Source: Porticoccaceae bacterium
GTDB lineage: Bacteria; Pseudomonadota; Gammaproteobacteria; Pseudomonadales; Porticoccaceae
NCBI GenBank assembly: GCA_017858295.1
Contig: JAFMBU010000003.1
Location: forward strand, 1 to 33,788
DNA length: 33,788 nucleotides
Reading direction: 5' to 3'
Below the pieces are notes generated by a model. It was given only the letters and a program-made list of their open reading frames with translations. It was not told where the DNA came from and searched no databases. Positions 1-7,058 of the stretch are shown here, piece after piece. Position 1 is the stretch's first letter. The number at the start of each line of letters is the position of its first letter. A program made the translations under genes and the position numbers.

Positions 1-27
1 TCGCAATTCTCTACTTGCTATTTTTTA

Positions 28-1194
28 CTAGCTTTGGGCAAACAGTTCACGGCCAATCAACATGCGTCGGACTTCAGAGGTACCGGCACCAATTTCATAG
101 AGCTTGGCGTCTCGCAGTAAGCGCCCTGCAGGGTACTCGTTGGTGTAGCCATTGCCGCCTAGAGCCTGAATGGTTTGCAGGGCCATTTGAGTGGCTTTTT
201 CGGCGGTAAATAGAATCACTGCGGCGGCATCTTTGCGTGAGTCCTGGGCCAGGTCGCAGGCTCTGGCCACCGCATAGAGATAGGCGCGGGAGGCGTTTAG
301 GTCGGTATACATATCCGCGATCTTGCCCTGCATTAATTGGAACTCTCCGATCGCCTGGCCGAACTGGCTGCGCTCGTGAATATAGGGCAGCACTACGTCA
401 AGGCAGGCTTGCATGATACCCACGGGACCGCCGGATAAAACTGTGCGTTCATAGTCGAGGCCGGACATAAGTACGGCGACACCGCGACCTTCGCCGCCGA
501 GAATATTTTCCGCTGGCACTGCGCAGTCTTGAAAGACCAGCTCACAGGTATTGGAACCGCGCATACCGAGCTTGTCGAGTTTCTGGTGGCGGGAAAACCC
601 GGGGGCGTCGCGCTCGACAATAAAGGCGGTGATACCTTTGGAACCGGCGCTGGTATCGGTTTTCGCGTAGATAATATAGGTGTGAGCATCGGGACCATTG
701 GTGATCCACATCTTATTGCCGTTCAGCAGATAGTGATCGCCCTGTTTAGTGGCGCTGAGTTTCATGCTCACGACATCGGACCCGGCATTTGGCTCGCTCA
801 TGGCGAGGGCGCCTATATGTTCACCGGAACAGAGCTTGGGTAGGTATTTCTGTTTTTGTTCGGCGTTGCCATTTTTCGCCAGTTGGTTAACGCAGAGGTT
901 GGAGTGAGCGCCATAGGAGAGGCCAACTGAGGCCGAGGCTCTGGAGATCTCTTCCATGGCCACGCAGTGAGCCAGATAACCCATGCCGGAACCGCCGTAC
1001 TCTTCATCGACAGTAATGCCGAGGAGGCCCATATCACCAAACTTGCGCCACAGGTCCATGGGGAATTCATTGCTCTGGTCGATCTCGGCGGCCCGAGGTG
1101 CAATTTCTGTCTGACAGAATTGGAAGACGCTGTCACGGAGCATATCTATATCTTCGCCGAGATTAAAATTTAAACTGGGATAAATGGTGTTCAT
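28..1194 (-). CDS. ivd: Isovaleryl-CoA dehydrogenase
   Basis: FAD-dependent acyl-CoA dehydrogenase, 388 aa, a usual length for the family. It oxidises isovaleryl-CoA to 3-methylcrotonyl-CoA in leucine breakdown and passes electrons to ETF. The acyl-CoA dehydrogenase signature AMSEPNAGSD lies at residues 131-140 and the C-terminal QALGGNGYTNEYP block is present. The catalytic Glu is at 249 within GLDYERTVLSGGP. That position is typical of isovaleryl-CoA and long-chain dehydrogenases; short- and medium-chain enzymes carry the base near residue 370. The start codon lies 3 bases after the liuR stop, so the two genes are probably co-transcribed and translationally coupled. The other leucine genes (methylcrotonyl-CoA carboxylase and so on) would lie beyond the left edge. 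Confidence 0.95.
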   Translation of the reverse strand: MNTIYPSLNFNLGEDIDMLRDSVFQFCQTEIAPRAAEIDQSNEFPMDLWRKFGDMGLLGITVDEEYGGSGMGYLAHCVAMEEISRASASVGLSYGAHSNLCVNQLAKNGNAEQKQKYLPKLCSGEHIGALAMSEPNAGSDVVSMKLSATKQGDHYLLNGNKMWITNGPDAHTYIIYAKTDTSAGSKGITAFIVERDAPGFSRHQKLDKLGMRGSNTCELVFQDCAVPAENILGGEGRGVAVLMSGLDYERTVLSGGPVGIMQACLDVVLPYIHERSQFGQAIGEFQLMQGKIADMYTDLNASRAYLYAVARACDLAQDSRKDAAAVILFTAEKATQMALQTIQALGGNGYTNEYPAGRLLRDAKLYEIGAGTSEVRRMLIGRELFAQS

Positions 1195-1197
1195 GGC

Positions 1198-1611
1198 TTA
1201 TTGGTTTCCATTGGTTTTAAGGGCATCAATGCAGTCCGCTTCGGCCCGATTGAGGTCTTTTAATAACTTGCTGATATCGTCGAGCTGCTGATTGAGTTTG
1301 TTGCGTTGAAGCTGGATCGCATCGATCAATTTTTTCAGCTGGTCGACATTGGTTTTGCCCGGCTCGTACATATCGATAATTTCTCTGGAGTCCTCCAGAG
1401 AGAGGCCCAGGCGCTTGCCGCGCAAAATAAGTCGCAGTCGGGTGCGATCCGCCTGAGTGTAAATACGGGTTTGGCCGCTTCGGGTGGGGGAGAGTAGGCC
1501 AACATCTTCGTAGTGACGAATGCTGCGGGTGGTGATATTAAACTCTTTTGCCAGTTGCGAAATACTGTATTCGGCGCTGGTGTCAGAGCCTTTGGCAGCT
1601 GCTTTTGCCAT
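1198..1611 (-). CDS. liuR: MerR-family regulator of leucine/branched-chain catabolism (LiuR)
   Basis: MerR-type regulator, 137 aa. The N-terminal winged helix (residues about 15-80, ISQLAKEFNITTRSIRHYED followed by the GLLSPTRSGQTRIY wing) is canonical, and a dimerising coiled coil follows (about 90-130). No metal-binding cysteine cluster is seen; the single Cys near the C-terminus does not suggest a metal sensor. It sits directly upstream of ivd, the known LiuR arrangement in proteobacteria, and a LiuR-like palindrome overlaps its own promoter, so autoregulation is likely. The ATG at 1611 is the first plausible start. LiuR is the best fit; a generic MerR regulator of beta-oxidation would be the alternative. 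Confidence 0.9.
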   Translation of the reverse strand: MAKAAAKGSDTSAEYSISQLAKEFNITTRSIRHYEDVGLLSPTRSGQTRIYTQADRTRLRLILRGKRLGLSLEDSREIIDMYEPGKTNVDQLKKLIDAIQLQRNKLNQQLDDISKLLKDLNRAEADCIDALKTNGNQ

Positions 1612-1644
1612 TGCAAAATCCGATCTAGTGATTAGTCGGAGGGC

Positions 1645-1681
1645 AGTATAATTATTATCTAACGTTTACGTCAACGTAAAC
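1645..1681 (-). promoter_or_regulatory. liuR-ivd promoter with LiuR-type operator palindrome
   Basis: The perfect inverted repeat gtttacg-tcaa-cgtaaac occupies 1664-1681 and resembles the described LiuR site (TTTACGT..ACGTAAA type). On the minus strand a -35 TTGACG (1669-1674) lies in the centre of the palindrome, and a -10 TATACT (1645-1650) follows after an 18-bp spacer. Bound LiuR would therefore cover the -35 box, which suits repression relieved by a branched-chain acyl-CoA. The site is seen in the sequence; its use is inferred from family knowledge. Confidence 0.8.
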
Positions 1682-1743
1682 TTAGTGATGGCGGTTTTGC
1701 TTGAGCTGTTTTCATATTTGCGAGGAGATTGAGTTGCGGGGAG

Positions 1744-2526
1744 TTAGTCCAGCTTGTGATCCATTTGATATTGGAACAATTCGGGATTAAATAGCGCGTT
1801 GATATAGTCAACTAACTCTTCTTCCTCAGCATTTTGCCGAAAGGAATGTCTTACCAGGCTCAGTAATGGCGTGCCTACCTCGATATCAAGGTGTTTGGCG
1901 ACAATTGGGCTTGCGGCTATGGCACTGATGATTTGAGTGATGTGGGTAATGTGGATGTCATGGTCGCGAAAAAACTGATATCGCGATTGTTGGGAAAATA
2001 TATCGTGATTCTCCGGTGCTTGGATACCAATCGTCCAGCTGTCTAAATAAGCAAATTTTCTACCGCCCCGTTCTCGTGTTCTGGCTAAGTGCATCAGAGT
2101 GTCACCGCGCTTGAGACCGAACTCTGTGCTGATGGCTTGGGGCGGCTTGACCATGTCGCATTCGAGTACTGTTGAGGTTGAACTTTCGGCCATACTCTCG
2201 ATCTCTTCGAGCACGCCAATCACTGGTGCGGTAAACGGCTTGGGTGAATATTTGTAAATAATGTGTGTGCCCCTGCCACGGGCTCGCTCAACCAAGTGTT
2301 CGGCGGCCAGCTCATTGACTGCGCGTTTGGCAGTAATACGCGACACGTCAAACAGCTCCGCCAGCTCTTGCTCGCCGGGCAGCTTGTCGCCGTGATGTAG
2401 GGAGCCATCGAGAATATAGTTTTTGATAAGGCTGTAGAGCTGGTGGTAGAGAGGTGCAGGGAGGGCAGCAGAAATATGGCGGCGCAGGTTACTCGTGAAA
2501 AGGGTTGCGCTTGACGTCTTGCTCAT
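1744..2526 (-). CDS. GntR-family regulator with UTRA effector domain (HutC-like)
   Basis: Transcription regulator of 260 aa. The N-terminal winged HTH spans residues about 20-90 (PLYHQLYSLIKNYILDGSL, then GEQELAELFDVSRITAKRAV), and an effector-binding UTRA domain spans about 100-250, ending in LVDYINALFNPELFQYQM. It is divergent from the CoA-transferase gene across a 242-bp gap holding an inverted repeat, so it is the obvious local regulator of the 2769-12275 catabolic block. UTRA domains bind small metabolites, often sugars, amino acids or ureido compounds; the ligand here cannot be told from sequence. The Shine-Dalgarno is weak. Confidence 0.88.
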   Translation of the reverse strand: MSKTSSATLFTSNLRRHISAALPAPLYHQLYSLIKNYILDGSLHHGDKLPGEQELAELFDVSRITAKRAVNELAAEHLVERARGRGTHIIYKYSPKPFTAPVIGVLEEIESMAESSTSTVLECDMVKPPQAISTEFGLKRGDTLMHLARTRERGGRKFAYLDSWTIGIQAPENHDIFSQQSRYQFFRDHDIHITHITQIISAIAASPIVAKHLDIEVGTPLLSLVRHSFRQNAEEEELVDYINALFNPELFQYQMDHKLD

Positions 2527-2594
2527 TGGGGCTGCCTTGTCGGTTGGCGAATAGTGGCCATAAAATAAGTATGTTGTGGTCTCGCCTATTATTT

Positions 2595-2610
2595 GGTATA
2601 AAAGTATACC
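2595..2610. promoter_or_regulatory. Inverted repeat, candidate operator for the divergent GntR regulator
   Basis: GGTATA-aaag-TATACC is a perfect 6+6 bp inverted repeat in the divergent gap. Its left arm supplies a plus-strand TATAAA (2598-2603), with a weak TTGTGG (2574-2579) 18 bp upstream. On the minus strand it supplies TATACT. A protein bound here could block promoters in both directions. Assignment to the GntR protein rests on position only. Confidence 0.45.
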
Positions 2611-2768
2611 TTTTGGGTAAAGGCAGTAGTTTCCTTGAAGGTTATACGATCATTTACACCACAGGTCAATCGTTACAAGGCTGGTATTGCAAAGGCAGTG
2701 ATAAAAAGTGTCAGTTGTAACCGACCTCGACTATCAGTCTTACCCTATAACCTCAACCAGGAGTTTTT

Positions 2769-3968
2769 GTGAGTCAGCCTCTTAGCGGTATTCGCGTCCT
2801 CGACCTTACCCATATGTTGTCAGGACCCTATGGCAGCATGATCCTCGCTGATCTGGGTGCAGAAACGATCAAGATTGAACCTCTGGCCGGTGAGGGTACA
2901 CGCAAACTCTTGGCCACAGATCCGAATAACTCTCTCGACGGCATGGGGGCTTACTACATTACCCTGAACCGCAATAAGAAAAGCGTTGCAGTAGACCTCA
3001 AGACTGCAGAGGGCTTGGCGCTATTTAAAGATCTGGTCTGCAATGTAGATATTGTTATCAATAATTTTGGTGCCGGGGTGCCTGAGCGGCTGGGTATTGA
3101 TTACGCGTCTCTAAGCGCGGTGAATCCTCGTATTATCACCTGTACGGTGTCGGGCTTTGGTTCCGATGGCCCGGGCAGCAAACGACCGGCTTTTGATCAG
3201 GTGGCTCAAGCTATGGGGGGCGGTATGTCGATTACCGGGCCGAATCAAGAAACCATGGTACGTGCGGGTATCCCGATAGGGGATCTCGGCGGTGGCATGT
3301 TTGGCGTGATGGGTATTTTAGCGGCGCTCTATGAACGTGAGCGCAGCGGTCAGGGCCAGCATGTGGATATTTCCATGTTGGATTGCCAGATTTCTATGCT
3401 CAACTATATGGCGACCATGCATTTTCTTTCGGCAGAGGATCCCTATCCCATAGGCAACAGTCACTTTGTTCATGTGCCCTACAACACTTTTACCTGCTCA
3501 GATGGATCAATCGTGATTGCGGTGATCACCGACAACTTTTGGGTCAATCTCAAGGGCGTAGTTAACTGTGCTGAGTTTGAGAATGCCAAGTACGATACCC
3601 AGCCCGGTCGCTGGGAAGACCGTGAGATGATCAATGCTCGACTCAATGAGTTATTGAGCGTTAATAGCTGCGCACATTGGTTGGGGTTATTTGAAGCTCA
3701 ACGTATTCCCTGTGCTCCGGTCAACAGCCTGAGTCAGGCCCTTGCCGACACCCAGGTATTACACCGCAATATGGTGGTGGATTTAAAGCACCCCAATGGC
3801 AACTCGACTAAGGGGCCGGGCAATCCGATTAAGCTATCCCGCAGCAGTGATGAGGTGTTTACTGCGGCGCCTACCCTGGGGCAACACACAGATGAAGTTA
3901 TGACCCAATTGCTCAATTTGAGCGTAGAACAAATTCAACAGATGAAAGACCAGGGGATTATTAAATAA
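2769..3968 (+). CDS. CaiB/BaiF family III CoA-transferase
   Basis: Family III acyl-CoA transferase, 399 aa, full length for the family. The N-terminal Rossmann part begins IRVLDLTHMLSGPYGSMILADLGAE-like, with KIEPLAGEGTR after it. The catalytic aspartate that forms the acyl anhydride should be Asp172 in the block IPIGDLGGGMFGVMGILAAL. The start is GTG at 2769, with AGGAG at 2759-2763. It overlaps the following lyase gene by one base, a strong sign of a shared pathway. Relatives move CoA between succinyl-CoA and carnitine, formate/oxalate, itaconate or hydroxymethylglutarate. With an HMG-CoA-lyase neighbour, a transferase for a 3-hydroxy-3-alkyl dicarboxylate (SUGCT-like) is the most economical guess; the substrate is not proven. 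Confidence 0.9.
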   Translation: MSQPLSGIRVLDLTHMLSGPYGSMILADLGAETIKIEPLAGEGTRKLLATDPNNSLDGMGAYYITLNRNKKSVAVDLKTAEGLALFKDLVCNVDIVINNFGAGVPERLGIDYASLSAVNPRIITCTVSGFGSDGPGSKRPAFDQVAQAMGGGMSITGPNQETMVRAGIPIGDLGGGMFGVMGILAALYERERSGQGQHVDISMLDCQISMLNYMATMHFLSAEDPYPIGNSHFVHVPYNTFTCSDGSIVIAVITDNFWVNLKGVVNCAEFENAKYDTQPGRWEDREMINARLNELLSVNSCAHWLGLFEAQRIPCAPVNSLSQALADTQVLHRNMVVDLKHPNGNSTKGPGNPIKLSRSSDEVFTAAPTLGQHTDEVMTQLLNLSVEQIQQMKDQGIIK

Positions 3969-4882
3969 TGTCGGAATCAGTTTTTATCACCGATGTTGGG
4001 CCACGAGATGGTTTGCAGAATCAGCCAAAAGTTCTCTCCATAGATGAGCGCCTCCAGCTGGTGCGTGCCATTGCCGCTGCAGGCGTGCCGCAAATTGAGG
4101 TTGGCAGTTTTGTTTCACCCAAGGCAGTTCCAGCTATGGCTGGCACAGATCAGGTCTTGGCCGCGCTAGAGGCGCCTGAGTTTGCCACGCCAACCATTGC
4201 GCTTATTCCCAATATGAAAGGCTATGAATTAGCCCGCGCCGCCGGTGCCAAAACAGTCACCATGGTGCTCTATGCCAGCGACGGTATGGCGCAAAAGAAT
4301 GCCGCCATGAGCATGCTTGAAACTGAAGCGGTTACTCTGGATATTCTCAAATTAGCCAAGCAAGATGGCATAGAGGTGATAGCCACCATCGCCGTGTCCT
4401 TTGAATGTCCATTTGATGGGCCCACAGATCCCGCCTTGGTACAAACTATAGTGGCAAAGTTTCTTGACGCTGGTGCAGATCAGCTGGTTTTGGCAGATAC
4501 TATTGGCGCTGCCCATCCACAGCAGGTGCGAGAATTGACTGCTGCACTGGTTGCGACACATGGGTCAGCGCAGCTCGGCTGTCACTTCCACGATACCAGA
4601 GCCATGGGTCTGGCCAATGTCTATGCTGCGGTCGAGTCGGGTATTCGACGTTTCGACAGTTCCATTGCTGGGTTGGGTGGCTGCCCTTTCGCTCCAGGAG
4701 CATCGGGTAATGTGGCCACCGATGATATAGCGATGATGTTGCAGCAGATGGGTTTTGACACCGGAATTGATTTAGATACACTGATGGAGGCGTCGGATTT
4801 GGCCGAGACATTAACGGGCACCGCGCCTGGTGGAAGATCCAAGGCTTGGTTGAAGGGTTATTTGGCAAAGCAAGAGAGATAA
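3968..4882 (+). CDS. Hydroxymethylglutaryl-CoA lyase family enzyme (substrate uncertain)
   Basis: TIM-barrel DRE-TIM metallolyase of the HMG-CoA lyase family, 304 aa. It has the entry motif DVGPRDGLQNQ (Arg13, Asp14), the metal site in CHFHDTRAMGLAN, and the catalytic-cysteine signature GLGGCPFAPGASGNVATDD. It should split a 3-hydroxy-3-alkyl acyl-CoA into acetyl-CoA and a ketoacid. The substrate loop reads YASDGMAQKN; typical HMG-CoA lyases have SASE(S/A)F..KN there. That difference and the partner CoA-transferase suggest a substrate other than, or wider than, leucine-derived HMG-CoA. ATG overlaps the previous stop by one base. A leucine-pathway lyase may exist outside the window. Confidence 0.88.
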   Translation: MSESVFITDVGPRDGLQNQPKVLSIDERLQLVRAIAAAGVPQIEVGSFVSPKAVPAMAGTDQVLAALEAPEFATPTIALIPNMKGYELARAAGAKTVTMVLYASDGMAQKNAAMSMLETEAVTLDILKLAKQDGIEVIATIAVSFECPFDGPTDPALVQTIVAKFLDAGADQLVLADTIGAAHPQQVRELTAALVATHGSAQLGCHFHDTRAMGLANVYAAVESGIRRFDSSIAGLGGCPFAPGASGNVATDDIAMMLQQMGFDTGIDLDTLMEASDLAETLTGTAPGGRSKAWLKGYLAKQER

Positions 4883-4989
4883 AAAGCAAGCCAGTAAATA
4901 GCGACCTTGAGAAATAGATAGCCAGTAACTCAAGATTATAAAAATAAGATTAGAACAATAAAAATCATAAAAAATGCTCGGAGACAGAG
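4883..4989. other. A-rich leader between lyase and hyuA genes
   Basis: 107 bp, very A-rich on the plus strand, ending in CGGAG (4979-4983) in front of the hyuA ATG. It contains the 9-bp direct repeat agccagtaa (4889-4897 and 4920-4928) and a 6-bp inverted repeat cttgag/ctcaag (4906-4911, 4929-4934). There is no terminator hairpin with a T-tract, so read-through from the upstream pair is expected. TATAAA at 4937-4942 has no convincing -35 box. Confidence 0.4.
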
Positions 4990-7056
4990 ATGAGTTATAG
5001 GTTAGGGGTAGATGTAGGGGGAACGTTCACAGACCTTCTGTTGATCAATGAAGGGACCGGGGAAACCCATACTGCCAAAGTGCCGTCCACACCGGAGGAT
5101 TCCTCTATAGGTGTACTCAATGGTATTGCCCGTATCTGCGACGAGTCTGGGGTTAATCCAGCTGAGATTAGCCGGGTGATGCACGGAACCACTGTAGCAA
5201 CCAACGCGGTGCTGACTGGACGCGGTGCAAAAGTCGGTCTGGTAACTACTGCGGGCTATGAAGACACTTTGCAGGTAGCACGATCCTTCTGCCCTGGCGG
5301 TCTGGGTGGTTGGGTAAGCTTTGTGAAAAAGCCCTTATTAGCCCCTCTCGAATTAACCATTGGTGCCCATGAGCGTATGAGTGCTGATGGCGAGGTGGTT
5401 AGAGCACTGGATGAAGACCAACTCCGTGCCGATCTGACAACACTGCATGCCACAGGTGAGGTGGAAGCCTTAACCATCTGTTTTATCAATGCCTATATCA
5501 ATGGTGCCAATGAACAGCGCGCCAGTGAAATTGCCGCTGAAATCTTTACCGATACGCCAATTTCTATCTCCAGCGATGTAGTGCCGGAGATGCAGGAATA
5601 TGAGCGCACCGAAACCACTGTAGTGAATTCCTATGTGCGTCCTGAAGTGGCTAGCTATGTGAGTAACTTGCAGGCAGCTCTGGACGACAAGATGGGTCCA
5701 GATACTCAGCTGTCGATTCTGCGTTCCGACGGCGGTCTGGCCTCGGCCCGCGCCTCGGCAGAGTCGCCGGTGAATATGCTGATGTCGGGTCCCGCTGGAG
5801 GTGTCTCTGGAGCGATCTACTTCTGTAGCCGCGCCGGATATGACAATATTTTGACCTGCGATATGGGTGGTACCTCCACTGATGTGGCCCTCATTCAAAA
5901 CTCTCGGGCTCGTGTACGTCGCGAGACCATTGTTGCTGATGTCCGCGTTCGCGCTCCTTCAGTGGATGTGCGCACAGTGGGTGCCGGTGGTGGTTCTATT
6001 GCCTTTGTTCCAGAGCTGACCAAAGCGCTGCGTGTAGGTCCTGAGTCTGCAGGTGCAGTGCCCGGTCCCGCTTGCTATATGAAAGGCGGCGTTCAGCCCA
6101 CTGTGTGCGATGCCAATGTGGTGCTCGGCTATCTGCCTTCAGATGTGCAGCTGGGCGGCAAAATGGAGATTAATCGCGAAGCCTCTGTGGCGGCAGTGCA
6201 GTCGGTTGCCGATGCCATGGGTATTGACCTGATGGCTGCGGCTGAGGGCATTATTAAGATTGCCAATGAATCCATGTTTGGTGCATTGCGCCTAGTGTCA
6301 GTGGAGCAGGGTTACGATCCCCGTGACTTTGCCCTAGTCGGCTTCGGCGGTGCAGGTCCGCTGCATGCCAATGCTCTGGGTGTACTGACCGATGCTTGGC
6401 CAGTAATTATCCCACCTGGTCCCGGTGTGCTCTGTGCCTATGGTGACGCCACTACTCAGGTCCAGGATGAAGCGGCGCGAACCTATCTGACCATGGCCGG
6501 TGATCTAACTGATGAGCAATTGACTGCGGATCTGATGGAGTTGCAGGTAAGGGCTGGGGATGCATTGCTAAAAGACAATATTCCCGCCTCGGAACATGAG
6601 ATTTCCTATCAGGCAGATCTGCGTTATGCGGGACAGGCTTTCCAGATCACTATCGACTTTACTGAAGCCGAGCTCAAAGAGAAGGGCGTTGCTCTGCTAA
6701 CCGGCCAGTTCGATGCTGAGCACGAGCAGCTATTTACCTTTAAGTTGGATGATGGTCACGAGATCTTAATGATTCGTGCCCTGGCTAAGGCCAAGGCCAA
6801 AGCCATTGCCGAGCGTCAAATTGGTCAGACTGGTATGAGTCTTGAAGAGTGCAAGATTGCCAGCAGCCGTTTCTATTACGAGGGGGATTGGTACGACTCC
6901 ACTATCTACGATCGCAATAAGCTCAGTACTGGATTAGAAGTCTCAGGCCCGGCGATTGTCGGGGAGATGGACTCCACTACCGTAGTGTTGCCGGGCTATG
7001 TTGCCACGGTAGATAGAGTTGGCAATTTACTTATTAATCCACAGGGGAGTAATTAA
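4990..7056 (+). CDS. Hydantoinase/oxoprolinase subunit A (HyuA-type, ATP-binding)
   Basis: ATP-dependent cyclic-amide hydrolase subunit, 688 aa, normal for stand-alone HyuA. The N-terminal actin-like ATPase half has GVDVGGTFTD, then HGTTVATNAVL; the second half carries DMGGTSTDVALI, GAGGGSIAFV, GPGPACY-like VPGPACYMKGG and TVCDANVVLGYL. In this superfamily (5-oxoprolinase, N-methylhydantoinase, caprolactamase, acetone and acetophenone carboxylases) this subunit phosphorylates the amide or enol oxygen. No acetone-carboxylase gamma subunit is nearby, which favours an amidohydrolase over a carboxylase. SD is CGGAG. It is followed after 2 bases by the B subunit. No key motif appears to be missing. 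Confidence 0.93.
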   Translation: MSYRLGVDVGGTFTDLLLINEGTGETHTAKVPSTPEDSSIGVLNGIARICDESGVNPAEISRVMHGTTVATNAVLTGRGAKVGLVTTAGYEDTLQVARSFCPGGLGGWVSFVKKPLLAPLELTIGAHERMSADGEVVRALDEDQLRADLTTLHATGEVEALTICFINAYINGANEQRASEIAAEIFTDTPISISSDVVPEMQEYERTETTVVNSYVRPEVASYVSNLQAALDDKMGPDTQLSILRSDGGLASARASAESPVNMLMSGPAGGVSGAIYFCSRAGYDNILTCDMGGTSTDVALIQNSRARVRRETIVADVRVRAPSVDVRTVGAGGGSIAFVPELTKALRVGPESAGAVPGPACYMKGGVQPTVCDANVVLGYLPSDVQLGGKMEINREASVAAVQSVADAMGIDLMAAAEGIIKIANESMFGALRLVSVEQGYDPRDFALVGFGGAGPLHANALGVLTDAWPVIIPPGPGVLCAYGDATTQVQDEAARTYLTMAGDLTDEQLTADLMELQVRAGDALLKDNIPASEHEISYQADLRYAGQAFQITIDFTEAELKEKGVALLTGQFDAEHEQLFTFKLDDGHEILMIRALAKAKAKAIAERQIGQTGMSLEECKIASSRFYYEGDWYDSTIYDRNKLSTGLEVSGPAIVGEMDSTTVVLPGYVATVDRVGNLLINPQGSN

Positions 7057-7058
7057 TC

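Noticed and set aside
2505..2720. 71-aa plus-strand frame in the divergent regulatory gap
   Set aside because: It overlaps the GntR gene start and the operator-like palindrome; no SD and no recognisable sequence.
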